Shown: positions 7,571-15,959 of the stretch, in pieces
How the letters are laid out: every line of letters begins with the position of its first letter
How positions within the stretch are numbered: the first letter of the stretch is position 1
Origin: Roseomonas sp.
Lineage (GTDB): Bacteria > Pseudomonadota > Alphaproteobacteria > Acetobacterales > Acetobacteraceae
Direction of reading: 5' to 3'
Length of the DNA: 57,003 nucleotides
Assembly (NCBI GenBank): GCA_020249265.1
Contig: JADCGA010000008.1
Coordinates: 1 to 57,003 of the forward strand
Position numbers and translations under genes: made by a program
The notes under the pieces: model-generated
Database searches by the model: none
What the model saw: only the letters and a program-made list of their open reading frames with translations
Told to the model about the DNA's origin: nothing

Positions 7571-8452
7571 CTAAGCTGAGGAGAGAAAGTCCCAATCCAC
7601 CCGCGTTAGGCTCTCAATCAGGCTGGTCATGTCGCGTCTGAGCGGGCCAAAACCCGGCAGGCGCTCAATCCGGGCCTCATCCATGTAAAGGTTCCGCGCC
7701 ACTTCGATCTGCAGCGCATGGGTCGCTTCCCGTGGCCGCCCGTAATGGCGCGTGACAAAGCCCCCCGCATAGGGGTCATTACGCCTGACCCTATAACCAA
7801 GGCCGAGTAGCGCTTCCTCCACCAGCCGTGTCGCGCGCGGCGTACAGGCTGTGCCATGCGCGTCGCCCAACACAAAATGCGGGGGGTTGGTCAGATGCGC
7901 CGGATGGGCGGGCATGGAATGGCAGTCAATCAGCAGGCAATAGCCGAACTTGGCCCTGGTTTCGGCGATCAGCCCGGCCAGCGCGGCGTGATAGGGTTCC
8001 CAACAGGCGCGGATGCGCGCCTCGGCCTCGGCAAAGCTGAGTTTGCGGCGGTAGATTTGCTCCCCGCCAGTGACAATTCGCGCCAGCGTGCCAAGCCCCG
8101 CGCCCACCCTGGGGCTTGCACTATTGACCCAGGGCGGCAATGGATCGGTGAACATGGCCGGGTCCAATTCCCAGGCTTCGCGGTTCACATCGCACCAGAC
8201 GCGCGGGAAGGAAGCCGCGATCAGGGGCGCACCATGGGCGGGGGCAGCGGAGAATAGGTCATCCACGAAGGAATCCTCACTCCGGCGCAGCGCAAGCGAA
8301 TCCATACGGGTATCCAAAAGCAGTTGGTCCGGATATTGCTGACCTGAATGTGGCGACGCAAAGACCAGGGGGATGGACTGCCGTTCGGGCCGCTTGATGA
8401 GGTACGGTTCACCCTGGGCCGGGCCTTGGGTGGCGCAAATGGGGGTATTCAT
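7571..8452 (-). CDS. N-formylglutamate amidohydrolase family protein
   Basis: 293 residues of the FGase family, zinc-dependent hydrolases that release formate from N-formyl-L-glutamate in histidine degradation. Typical motifs: VFASPHSGQQYP near the N-terminus, CDVNREAWELDP, LLIDCHSMPAHP with likely metal ligands, and C-terminal LQIEVARNLYMDE. No hut gene lies nearby, so a role in histidine catabolism is not supported by context; the family also has members of unknown substrate. It is divergent from motB, with 108 bp between the starts. Confidence 0.85.
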   Translation of the reverse strand: MNTPICATQGPAQGEPYLIKRPERQSIPLVFASPHSGQQYPDQLLLDTRMDSLALRRSEDSFVDDLFSAAPAHGAPLIAASFPRVWCDVNREAWELDPAMFTDPLPPWVNSASPRVGAGLGTLARIVTGGEQIYRRKLSFAEAEARIRACWEPYHAALAGLIAETRAKFGYCLLIDCHSMPAHPAHLTNPPHFVLGDAHGTACTPRATRLVEEALLGLGYRVRRNDPYAGGFVTRHYGRPREATHALQIEVARNLYMDEARIERLPGFGPLRRDMTSLIESLTRVDWDFLSSA

Positions 8453-8560
8453 GGAACAAGTCTCAAAACCACGCCGCGTCCCTTCCGTCAGTCTGGCCCT
8501 TTGGCAGTGAGGCCATTCTATGTTAGCGGAAATTAGGCTTTAGGAGCTACACAGTCTGTC

Positions 8561-9619
8561 ATGGCGCGCAAGGGAAGAGGCTCGCAAAGTGGCGGTGATC
8601 TTATCATCGTCAAAAGGGAGGAAGGCGGAGCGCATGCCCATCACGGCGGCGCCTGGAAGGTTGCCTATGCCGATTTTGTGACGGCAATGATGGCCTTCTT
8701 CCTGCTGATGTGGTTGATCAATGCCACCACGGAAGAACAGCGCCGCGGCATCGCCGATTACTTCAACCCCACCAATGTGCTTTCAAGTTCCCAATCAGGC
8801 TCTGGCCGGCCATTTGGTGGCCAGACGCCCAATGACAATGCGGCGATGGTGTCTACGACAGGCACGATCGAAGTGCAGCCTGGCAAGCGCCCGGTGGTCA
8901 TGGATATCGATGAAGATGACAGCCGCACCCCGGCTGAACCCGTGCCAAGGCGCGAAGGCCCAGTTGGTCAGGAAGATGCTGATAATGCGCGGCTGGTGAT
9001 CCGCACGCCCCCTGGTGCGTTGGTGGGGCCTCAACAACCGCGCGGCGGCCCGGCCGACGAACCTTCGCCGGAACAGCGGCCAGAGAATGTCGGCGAGGCT
9101 GATTTGCGCCAGGAACTCGCCAAGCGTGAACGCGAAGCTTTTGAAGCCGCTGCCGAACAACTCCGCGAAGCGGTGCGTACCGACCCGGCCCTTGCCGACC
9201 TCGGCCGCCAATTGCTGATTGAACAAACGCCAGAGGGCTTGCGCATTCAATTGGTGGATGCAGATCGCCAGCCCATGTTCGCCCTGGGTGGCTCGGCGCC
9301 CAATGATCGCGCGCGCGCCCTGCTATTGCGCGTGGCGCAGGTGATCCAGCGGTTGCCCAACCCAATCAGCATCGCGGGCCATACGGATGCCACCCCCTTC
9401 CGTGGTGGTGGAGAACGCAGCAATTGGGACCTTTCCACCGAACGCGCCAATGTCACGCGCCGCCTGCTGATTGACGCGGGTGTCGCGGATAATCGTATCA
9501 GAAATCTGACAGGCCATGCAGAACGTGACCTGTTGATGCCGGAACAACCAACAGCCGCCGCCAATCGCCGTGTTTCCATCACGCTGATCCGTCAGGCGCC
9601 GGAGACACCACGCCCATGA
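8561..9619 (+). CDS. motB: Flagellar motor stator protein MotB
   Basis: The peptidoglycan-anchored half of the proton-driven stator. 352 residues: a basic, Gly/His-rich cytosolic N-terminus, a single transmembrane helix (about 36-56) beginning YADFVTAMMAFFLLMWLINA with the proton-carrying Asp at about D38, a long acidic/Pro-rich linker, and a C-terminal OmpA-like domain (about 240-345: ISIAGHTDATPF, LSTERANVTRRLLIDAG, ANRRVSITL). It overlaps motA by 4 bp (ATGA). The order motB-motA is reversed from E. coli. No other flagellar gene is in the window. Confidence 0.94.
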   Translation: MARKGRGSQSGGDLIIVKREEGGAHAHHGGAWKVAYADFVTAMMAFFLLMWLINATTEEQRRGIADYFNPTNVLSSSQSGSGRPFGGQTPNDNAAMVSTTGTIEVQPGKRPVVMDIDEDDSRTPAEPVPRREGPVGQEDADNARLVIRTPPGALVGPQQPRGGPADEPSPEQRPENVGEADLRQELAKREREAFEAAAEQLREAVRTDPALADLGRQLLIEQTPEGLRIQLVDADRQPMFALGGSAPNDRARALLLRVAQVIQRLPNPISIAGHTDATPFRGGGERSNWDLSTERANVTRRLLIDAGVADNRIRNLTGHAERDLLMPEQPTAAANRRVSITLIRQAPETPRP

Positions 9620-10479
9620 TCTCGATTGCTGGCTTTATCTTTCTACTGGTCTGCGTCTTTGGTGGCTACATTCTTGCCGGCGGCAAGATGGAAATCATCT
9701 TGCTGGCGCTACCTTTCGAATTCGCCATCATCGGCGGCGCTGCCTTGGGCGCGCTGCTGATGGCCAACAGCATGTCAGAGGTGAAGCACATCTTTGGCAG
9801 CATCGGTAAAATCCTGAAGGGCGGCAAGTATAAACGCAGGGATTACATGGAATTGCTGAGCCTTTTATTCTGGCTCGTGCGGCTTGCGCAAACCAAGGGA
9901 CCAATGGCGATTGAACCACATATCGAAAAGCCCGAAGAAAGCGCTGCCTTCCAGAAATTCCCAAATATCCTGAAGGATCGTCACACGGTTGCGATCATTT
10001 GCGATTACCTTCGCATGGTCGGCATGAATGCCGATGACCCGCATCAGATCGAAGATGTGATGGCGCGCGAATTGAAGAAAATGAAGGAAGAGGAATTACA
10101 CAGCGCCCATGCGCTGCAAAGTGTCGCCGATGCCCTGCCCGCCCTTGGGATTGTTGCCGCCGTCATGGGCGTCATCAAGACCATGGCGTCCATTGACCAA
10201 CCACCGGCCATTCTGGGCAAGATGATCGGTAGCGCGCTGGTGGGTACCTTCCTAGGTGTTCTGCTTGCCTATGGTCTGGTTGGCCCCTTCGCCGCGCGCC
10301 TCAAGGCCGTGATCGAGGAGGAGGCGAAGTATTACGAGGTGATCCGCGCCGTGCTGGTCGCGCATCTGCATGGCAATGCGCCGCAGGTGGCGGTCGAAAC
10401 CGGGCGCAAGATGGTGCCGACCGATTTGATGCCAAGCTTCCATGAAGTGGAAGAATCTCTCCAGGAACTGAAATTCTGA
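9616..10479 (+). CDS. motA: Flagellar motor stator protein MotA
   Basis: The proton-channel half of the stator, 287 residues, about the usual length. Four membrane helices are visible: two near the N-terminus (GFIFLLVCVFGGYILAGG; FAIIGGAALGALLMA), a large cytosolic loop with charged residues that contacts FliG, then two more (ALPALGIVAAVMGVIKTM with the conserved Pro; SALVGTFLGVLLAYGLVGPFA). It ends in a cytosolic tail with a Glu-rich EVEESLQELKF. It is coupled to motB by a 4-bp overlap, so the two are probably made in fixed ratio. Confidence 0.95.
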   Translation: MISIAGFIFLLVCVFGGYILAGGKMEIILLALPFEFAIIGGAALGALLMANSMSEVKHIFGSIGKILKGGKYKRRDYMELLSLLFWLVRLAQTKGPMAIEPHIEKPEESAAFQKFPNILKDRHTVAIICDYLRMVGMNADDPHQIEDVMARELKKMKEEELHSAHALQSVADALPALGIVAAVMGVIKTMASIDQPPAILGKMIGSALVGTFLGVLLAYGLVGPFAARLKAVIEEEAKYYEVIRAVLVAHLHGNAPQVAVETGRKMVPTDLMPSFHEVEESLQELKF

Positions 10480-10548
10480 CGCAAATTTTCTGATTGGCCG
10501 GAGTATGGCCGACAGCTTGCCCATAGGCGTTTGCTTCGCCGCGCCCGA

Positions 10549-10992
10549 TCAATCCCGTGCCGCATCAAGATGCGCGCGCAGCCTTCTGAGATGCGGTAAT
10601 ATTTCCGCTATCTCAGCATCCGATAGCACCCCCCTTATGGCGGCCATATGGGGCCCGACTGCGGCAATCGCGCGTTCACGCATGGCGCGCCCGGCATCGG
10701 TCAGAAAGACGCGCTTGGCCCGCCCATCCTTCGGATCGGCTTCCACGCGGATCAGGCCGCGCGCCTCCAGCCGGTGCAGGGTATTGGTCATCGCCGCCTT
10801 TGCCGTCTGGAAAGCACGCGCCAGGGCGCCCGGTGACGCACCATCCCCACGCCGCACAAGGTGATTGAGAACGGCAAAATGCGGCTGCCGCAGCCCGTCC
10901 GGCAGCACGCGTTCCAGGGTATTGCGGGCCAATTGCTCAATGATCGCGATCTCATTGAGCAATTGGAAGGTGGGCGGGTCCGTGGGGGTCAC
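10549..10992 (-). CDS. MarR-family transcriptional regulator
   Basis: 147 residues from a GTG start that overlaps the stop of the upstream nitroreductase gene by 4 bp (GTGA). The winged-helix core is clear: LARAFQTAKAAMTNTLHRLEARGLI (recognition helix region) and the wing ADPKDGRAKRVFLTDAGRAM, the DxRxxxVxLT signature of MarR proteins. Such proteins are usually dimeric repressors released by small phenolic or oxidised ligands. It probably controls its own operon through the palindromic sites at 12143-12189. Confidence 0.9.
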   Translation of the reverse strand: MTPTDPPTFQLLNEIAIIEQLARNTLERVLPDGLRQPHFAVLNHLVRRGDGASPGALARAFQTAKAAMTNTLHRLEARGLIRVEADPKDGRAKRVFLTDAGRAMRERAIAAVGPHMAAIRGVLSDAEIAEILPHLRRLRAHLDAARD

Positions 10993-12119
10993 CCGCGCAT
11001 TATACGCGTTTCCGCCGGCCAGCGTAGAGCAGTTCGGATGCCCGGCGATGCCGGATGGCCCAGCCGCCCGAACATTTGCAGCCTTTCACCCGATGCCACG
11101 CCTGTCGCGCGGCGCATCGCCTCATGCAGGGGCTCCATTTCCGGGAATTCCTGTAGCGTCTGGCTTAGTGGATGAATGCCAAGCCCGGCGGCATTCGCCG
11201 CCAGATCAAGCCGCAGCCAGTCGCGCCCCGCCTCAAGCTGCGCCACGCGGCCATTGCCCAGTGTCGTGGTCCAGACAAAGCAGGGCGAAGCGGCAATGAC
11301 CGAAAGCGTTGATTGCATCATGAGCCCGAAGGCCTGGCCATTGCGGTCAGCGAAGGCGGCACGGGTAAGCTGCCCGCGGGCGACCATTTCTTCGACCTGC
11401 GGTCCGCCGATACCGATCCCGTCAGGGTTCGCCGCCATCTCGGCCCGACCCAGCCGAAACAGGTCTATGCTTTCCTGAAGCGTATGCGGCGTGCCGGCCT
11501 CAACGCGGAAGCCATCCTGCGCGATGCCGCGCAGTGCCGCGACCCGCGCCGGATCGGTGGTGAAGCCAAGGCGCTTTGGATCAGCCAGCGCGGCGGCGAG
11601 CGGCGCGGGGTCCGGCACCCGCGCCATGTCATAGGGCTGCTTGGCCGAACGGCGCGTCGGCACAGCGGCAAAAAGCGGATCGCGCACCCCAGTTCCAGGG
11701 CGGAGCGTGATAGCGGCGACAGGCCGCGCATCAAGCCGCCTTCCCGGCAGCCCCTCAGGGAACAAGGCGATGTCGGCACCAATGCCTTCCTGTGCCAGCG
11801 CCATCCGATAAAGCTCAATGAAGCCGCCAAGGCCGATCACGATTTGCCGATCGAAGGGGTCGGTTTCGGGTAGGCGGCGTTCCAGGTCGCAACGGATCAG
11901 CACTTGATCAGCGCCCGCCAATTGGACCAGCCAGGGCTGCCGATTATGCGGGTTTGGAGCGCGGATGGCGTGCCCGGCGGCACGGATACGGGGATCAGCA
12001 TGGCGCGTCGCCGGGTCGGCTTCGGGGGCGGGCTGGGCGTTTGCCATGCGCAGCACCCCGTCCGACAGGACAAGCATGGCGCCGGCAGCGGTGAGGATTT
12101 GGCGTCTTTGGATTGTCAT
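10989..12119 (-). CDS. Tat-exported nitroreductase-fold flavoprotein (Acg-like)
   Basis: 376 residues. The N-terminus has a twin-arginine-type signal (QRRQILTAAGAML, then a cleavage-like ANAQP near 26-30). The mature part shows RAPNPHNRQPW near 54, the phosphate-contacting motif of Acg/nitroreductase-like FMN proteins, and GRDWLRLDLAANAAGLGIHPLSQ near the C-terminus, the second half of that fold. The substrate is unknown. It forms an operon with the MarR regulator that follows, suggesting induction by a toxic aromatic or oxidant. It is divergent from the small SOS-box gene. Confidence 0.75.
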   Translation of the reverse strand: MTIQRRQILTAAGAMLVLSDGVLRMANAQPAPEADPATRHADPRIRAAGHAIRAPNPHNRQPWLVQLAGADQVLIRCDLERRLPETDPFDRQIVIGLGGFIELYRMALAQEGIGADIALFPEGLPGRRLDARPVAAITLRPGTGVRDPLFAAVPTRRSAKQPYDMARVPDPAPLAAALADPKRLGFTTDPARVAALRGIAQDGFRVEAGTPHTLQESIDLFRLGRAEMAANPDGIGIGGPQVEEMVARGQLTRAAFADRNGQAFGLMMQSTLSVIAASPCFVWTTTLGNGRVAQLEAGRDWLRLDLAANAAGLGIHPLSQTLQEFPEMEPLHEAMRRATGVASGERLQMFGRLGHPASPGIRTALRWPAETRIMRG

Positions 12120-12142
12120 GGGTCAACAGGCCTTTGGGCGTG

Positions 12143-12189
12143 GTCGAACCGAATTGTTCGACTGCGAACTAAATAGTATAATGTCGAAC
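12143..12189. promoter_or_regulatory. Candidate MarR operator array upstream of the nitroreductase gene
   Basis: GTCGAAC (12143-12149) and GTTCGAC (12156-12162) form a perfect 7-bp inverted repeat with 6-bp spacing. A third half-site, GTCGAAC, lies at 12183-12189, and a related TGCGAAC at 12163-12169. On the minus strand a -10-like TATACT sits among them. The layout is that expected for a repressor site of the MarR protein encoded in the same operon. Confidence 0.6.
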
Positions 12190-12327
12190 TAACTGCAATA
12201 TAAATCTGCGCTGCCGGGCGCAAAGCGGTGGCTGATCGGGTAAAGCTTCGATGCAGCGCGAAAAACCATTTGAAAACAATCGGTGAAAAATTTTTGCCTT
12301 CAGCATCATTTTTTTGCTTGCCAAATT

Positions 12328-12342
12328 GTTCTTGTTTTGTTC
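12328..12342 (+). promoter_or_regulatory. LexA (SOS) box, alphaproteobacterial GTTC-N7-GTTC type
   Basis: GTTC (12328-12331), seven bases, GTTC (12339-12342) is a perfect match to the direct-repeat LexA site known from alphaproteobacteria. It directly abuts a -10-like TATACT (12344-12349), where a bound repressor would block RNA polymerase. The gene it would control starts at 12354. Confidence 0.65.
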
Positions 12343-12353
12343 TTATACTCCCC

Positions 12354-12533
12354 ATGAGCAGCACCCTTTACCAAGACCCCTCCCTGATCATCCCGCAACG
12401 CCCGGTGCGCGTGCGTTTTCAGACGCGCCGCGCAGGCTTGGATAAGGCGCGCAGCGCCATGCGGGATTTCACGTTATTGCTGGCGCTCGCCTGGGGCGCG
12501 GCGGAAGTGGCGCTTTGGCTGAGCGGGGGCTAA
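12354..12533 (+). CDS. Small single-pass membrane protein, probably SOS-induced
   Basis: 59 residues. I do not recognise a family. The N-terminal 37 residues are hydrophilic and Arg/Lys-rich (RPVRVRFQTRRAGLDKAR), followed by one hydrophobic helix (about 39-57: FTLLLALAWGAAEVALWL). The basic flank predicts a cytosolic N-terminus. I chose ATG 12354 over the longer reading from 12228 because a LexA box and a -10 hexamer (TATACT, ending 12349) lie immediately before it. With only 4 bp between the -10 and the ATG and no Shine-Dalgarno sequence, the mRNA may be leaderless. Small SOS-induced membrane proteins such as Caulobacter SidA block division; a similar role here is only a hypothesis. Confidence 0.6.
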   Translation: MSSTLYQDPSLIIPQRPVRVRFQTRRAGLDKARSAMRDFTLLLALAWGAAEVALWLSGG

Positions 12534-12540
12534 CGCCCCC
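12525..12540. terminator. Short GC hairpin between convergent genes
   Basis: GGGGGC (12525-12530), loop TAAC, GCCCCC (12535-12540). It spans the stop codon of the small membrane gene and the end of the convergent DsbA-like gene. It has no T-run, so any terminator role is weak. Confidence 0.35.
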
Positions 12541-13232
12541 TACTCCGCAGCGGCTTCCCTCGCCCGCTCGCGCAAAATCGCGACCGCCCGGCGCAGCCCA
12601 TCGGCGATATTCTCCGGCGGCATGGCGCCTGAGAACAGCAAATGCCGATCCAGCACAAAGGATGGCACGCCGGAAATCCCGGCCTGGCGATAGCCCTCAT
12701 CCTCGGCCAGCACCTCGTGCCGCCCGGCATCGCCGACGTTGAAGGCGGCAAGAGTTTCTGCCGATAAGCCCACCACTGCGCCTAGCCGCGCCAGGGTCTC
12801 GGGATCGCCAATATCGGCGCCTTCCTGAAAATAGGCTTGGAAGATCGCCTCGGCCACCTCGCGCTGCAGGCCATCGGCGCCAGCCAGCCGCATCAGCCGG
12901 TGCGCTTCCAGTGTATTCGGTGTGCGCGCCATCAGATCATGGCGGAATTCAAGGCCAGCCACGCGCCCAGCATCGGCCACGCGCCGGTCCAATTCCTGGG
13001 ATTTTTCGAGCGAGCCGAATTTGGCGCTGCGATATTCCCGCCGATCCACGCCCTCTGGCGGCATTTCCGGGTTCAATTGGAAGGGGCGGAAGCGGACCTT
13101 AAAATGCAGCCCGTCTTCAGCCAGCATGTCGAGCGCCGCATCCAAATTCCGCTTGCCAATCCAGCACCAGGGGCAGATCGCGTCCGAAATCACATCCAAA
13201 GTGCCGACATTGGCTTCAGTGGCGCTGTCCAT
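12540..13232 (-). CDS. DsbA-family (FrnE-like) thioredoxin-fold oxidoreductase
   Basis: 230 residues with the active-site CPWC at about 20-23 (SDAICPWCWIGKRNLDAAL), a large helical insertion, and the cis-Pro loop near the C-terminus (GISGVPSFVLDRHLLFSGAMPPE). This matches FrnE / 2-hydroxychromene-2-carboxylate-isomerase-like DsbA relatives. No signal peptide is seen, so it is probably cytosolic, where FrnE proteins are linked to oxidative stress. It is tail-to-tail with the small SOS-box gene and divergent from the serine hydrolase. Confidence 0.87.
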   Translation of the reverse strand: MDSATEANVGTLDVISDAICPWCWIGKRNLDAALDMLAEDGLHFKVRFRPFQLNPEMPPEGVDRREYRSAKFGSLEKSQELDRRVADAGRVAGLEFRHDLMARTPNTLEAHRLMRLAGADGLQREVAEAIFQAYFQEGADIGDPETLARLGAVVGLSAETLAAFNVGDAGRHEVLAEDEGYRQAGISGVPSFVLDRHLLFSGAMPPENIADGLRRAVAILRERAREAAAE

Positions 13233-13323
13233 GGGGCTTACTCCTGCAAAGGCGCCTTACCATGCCGCTTTGGCGCGCCTCGGTCCAGCACGCCCCCTCT
13301 TGGAGAGAAGCGCGGAAAGCCGC

Positions 13324-14439
13324 ATGGTCAGGCGCATGAGCACCATGACCTTCCCCGCCCCCGCCGCCTGGCCCAGCGCCACCCCCGCCCAAGCCGGCTT
13401 TCATGCCGCCAAGCTGCAAGCCGCCGTGGATCACGCCGCCGCGCATGAAACCCCCTGGCCCTATGACCTGGCCGGCCATATCGGGCGTGGCTTTTTCGAG
13501 GCACCGCCGGATAATGAGGTGCTGGGGCCGCTCAGCCCGCGCGGCGCGCCATGCGGTCTGATCACGCGCCATGGCGCCTTGGTCACCAGTTGGGGCGATA
13601 CACGGGAAGTAAGCCAAACCTTCAGCGTCGCGAAATCCTACCTCTCGATGCTGAGCGGCCTCGCCTGGGCCGATGGGCTGATCCCGGACCTTGATCAGCG
13701 CGTCGGCGAAACCGTCACGGATGGTGGCTTTGACACGCCACAAAACGCCCCCATCACTTGGCGGCATTTGCTGCAGAATATGTCGGAATGGGAAGGCTCG
13801 CTGTTTGGCAAATCCGACATGATTGACCGTGGCCGAGACCTTGGCGCCGAAGGCCAGGGCAAGAAGGGGGCTCGGCAATTGCAGGCCCCCGGTACGCATT
13901 GGGAATATAATGACGTGCGCGTGAACCGGCTTTCGCTGGCGTTGCTGCGCCGCTTTGGCCGGCCCTTGCCGGAAGTTTTCGCCGAACGCATCCTGAACCC
14001 GATCGGCGGTAGCCGGGATTGGCGCTGGGATGGCTACCGCACCTCCTGGGTGACGCTTGAAAACGGCCAGCGCGTGCAATCCGTCCCCGGCGGCACGCAT
14101 TGGGGCGGCGGCGTTGCCATCCATGCCGAGGATCAGGCGCGGATCGGGCTGCTGGCGCTTAATCGCGGGCGCTGGGCGGGGAGTGAAATCCTGCCGGCGC
14201 AATGGTTTGACTGGTCCACTGAAGCCTGCGCGCTCAATCCTTCCTATGGCTTCCTTTGGTGGCTGAATACCTCCGGGGAGCGTTTCCCCTCCGCCACACG
14301 GGATGCGTTTTTCGCCTCCGGCGCCGGGGGCAATCTGACTTGGGTGGACCCCGCCACCGGGATTGTGGCGGTGCTGCGCTGGACGGACCCCAAGGCGATG
14401 GATGGCTTTGTTGATCGCGTGCGCGCGGCTTTGGTCTGA
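13324..14439 (+). CDS. Serine hydrolase of the beta-lactamase / penicillin-binding-protein fold
   Basis: 371 residues from ATG 13324. In-frame ATGs at 13336 and 13345 are also possible and the choice is uncertain; the long upstream reading from 12922 is rejected because it runs over the dsbA-like gene. The nucleophile motif SxxK is SVAKSYLS, and the YxN motif is YND in THWEYNDVRVN. HWGGGVAIHAEDQARIGLL follows, as in class C beta-lactamase-like esterases. No signal peptide is obvious. The substrate is unknown. It is 18 bp upstream of gnd and could share its transcript. Confidence 0.82.
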   Translation: MVRRMSTMTFPAPAAWPSATPAQAGFHAAKLQAAVDHAAAHETPWPYDLAGHIGRGFFEAPPDNEVLGPLSPRGAPCGLITRHGALVTSWGDTREVSQTFSVAKSYLSMLSGLAWADGLIPDLDQRVGETVTDGGFDTPQNAPITWRHLLQNMSEWEGSLFGKSDMIDRGRDLGAEGQGKKGARQLQAPGTHWEYNDVRVNRLSLALLRRFGRPLPEVFAERILNPIGGSRDWRWDGYRTSWVTLENGQRVQSVPGGTHWGGGVAIHAEDQARIGLLALNRGRWAGSEILPAQWFDWSTEACALNPSYGFLWWLNTSGERFPSATRDAFFASGAGGNLTWVDPATGIVAVLRWTDPKAMDGFVDRVRAALV

Positions 14440-14457
14440 CAGAGGGGAACGCAAGCC

Positions 14458-15432
14458 ATGGAAATCGGCATTGTCGGTTTGGGCCGTATGGGGGGCAATA
14501 TCGCGCGGCGGCTTATGCAGGCGGGGCATCGCGCCGTGGTCTGGGACAAGGATGCCGCCGCCGTGGCGGCACTCACCGCCGAAGGTGCGGTGGGTGTCGC
14601 GGGTCTTGCCGGGCTGGTCGCGGCGCTGGGTGCACCCCGCGCGGTCTGGGTCATGCTGCCCCATGGCGCGCCGACGGAAGACGCCCTGGAACAACTGGGC
14701 GGGCTCCTTTCGCCGGGGGATACCGCAATTGATGGCGGCAATACGCATTGGAAGGATGATATCCGCCGCGCCAAGGCGCTCGGCGCCAAGGGGATTGATT
14801 ACCTTGATATCGGCACCTCCGGCGGGGTTTGGGGGCTGAAGCGCGGCTATTGCCTGATGATCGGCGGCAAGCCCTCCCCGGTGGCACGGCTGGCGCCGAT
14901 ATTCACTGCCTTGGCGCCCGGCCGGGGCGATATTCCAGCGACACCACGGCGTGAAGATCGCCCCACAAATATTGAAGAAGGTTGGATTCATTGCGGCGAT
15001 CATGGCGCCGGGCACCTAGTAAAAATGGTCCATAACGGCATTGAATACGGGATGATGCAGGCGCTGGCGGAGGGGCTTGACCTGCTGCGCCACGCCGATA
15101 GCCCGGAATTGCCGGAAGATCAGCGACTTAACGTGGATATCGCCGATGTTACGGAAGCCTGGCGGCGGGGTTCGGTCATCACCTCCTGGCTATTGGACCT
15201 GACCGCGAGTGCCTTGGCGGAAGACCCTGATCTTGCGAAATATTCCGGCAAGGTCGGGGATTCCGGCGAAGGGCGCTGGACGGTGCAGCAGGCGGTGGAA
15301 ACGGCGGTCGCAGCGCCGGTGCTGACGGCAGCGCTTTATGCCCGCTTCCGGTCGCGCGATCAGGTGAATTTCGGTGATCGCGCGCTTTCGGCCATGCGCC
15401 ATGGCTTTGGCGGGCACCTGGAACCCAAATAG
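14458..15432 (+). CDS. gnd: 6-phosphogluconate dehydrogenase, short (decarboxylating, GndA-like) form
   Basis: Oxidises 6-phosphogluconate to ribulose 5-phosphate with loss of CO2. 324 residues is the short form, which is often NAD-preferring. The Rossmann motif is GIVGLGRMGGNIARRL at 4-19, the substrate-binding DIGTSGGVWGLKRGYCLMIGG lies near 117-137, and the catalytic Lys-His region is HLVKMVHNGIEYGMMQALAEG. It lies 2 bp before gntK, so phosphorylation of gluconate and oxidation of the product are encoded together. Confidence 0.93.
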   Translation: MEIGIVGLGRMGGNIARRLMQAGHRAVVWDKDAAAVAALTAEGAVGVAGLAGLVAALGAPRAVWVMLPHGAPTEDALEQLGGLLSPGDTAIDGGNTHWKDDIRRAKALGAKGIDYLDIGTSGGVWGLKRGYCLMIGGKPSPVARLAPIFTALAPGRGDIPATPRREDRPTNIEEGWIHCGDHGAGHLVKMVHNGIEYGMMQALAEGLDLLRHADSPELPEDQRLNVDIADVTEAWRRGSVITSWLLDLTASALAEDPDLAKYSGKVGDSGEGRWTVQQAVETAVAAPVLTAALYARFRSRDQVNFGDRALSAMRHGFGGHLEPK

Positions 15433-15434
15433 CG

Positions 15435-15959
15435 ATGCGCGCCGCTGCCATCATCATCATGGGGATTTCGGGGGCGGGCAAATCCACCATCGGCGCGCTA
15501 CTGGCTGAGCGGCTCGGCTGGCCCTTTGCCGATGCGGATGGCTTCCACCCGCCGGCGAATGTGGCGAAAATGGCCGCCGGCACGCCGCTGACCGATGCTG
15601 ACCGTTGGCCTTGGCTGGATGCGATTGCCGCGCATATCGGCGCGGCGCGGGGAACGGGGCAGCCCGTGGTGGTGGCCTGCTCGGCCCTGCGCCGCGCCTA
15701 TCGGGAGAGGCTACGCGCCGGGCATGGCGATCTGATTTTTCTGCACTTGGCTGGCGCACCCGAGGTAATTGCAGCGCGCCAGGCGGCCCGTCAGGGCCAT
15801 TTCATGCCGCCATCCCTGATGGCGAGCCAATTTGCGACCCTGGAAGATACCGGGGATGAGCCCGATGCCGTGGCGGTATCCGTGGCTGATACACCTCAGT
15901 CGGTGGTGGATGCCGCCATGGTGGCGCTCGGCCCCTTCACCCTCAGGGCGGGTCCATGA
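15435..15959 (+). CDS. gntK: Gluconokinase
   Basis: Phosphorylates gluconate with ATP to 6-phosphogluconate, the substrate of the preceding gnd product. 174 residues, usual length. The P-loop is GISGAGKST at 10-18, followed by FADADGFHPPANVAKMAAG (substrate region), DADRWPWL, VVACSALRRAYRERLR and the lid-region GHFMPPSLMASQFATLE. It converges with the next gene, the two coding ends overlapping by 17 bp. Confidence 0.94.
   Translation: MRAAAIIIMGISGAGKSTIGALLAERLGWPFADADGFHPPANVAKMAAGTPLTDADRWPWLDAIAAHIGAARGTGQPVVVACSALRRAYRERLRAGHGDLIFLHLAGAPEVIAARQAARQGHFMPPSLMASQFATLEDTGDEPDAVAVSVADTPQSVVDAAMVALGPFTLRAGP

Noticed and set aside
13216..15015. 599-residue minus-strand open frame opposite the serine hydrolase and gnd
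   Set aside because: The plus-strand genes have clear motifs; this frame has none and is Gly/Pro/Arg-rich.
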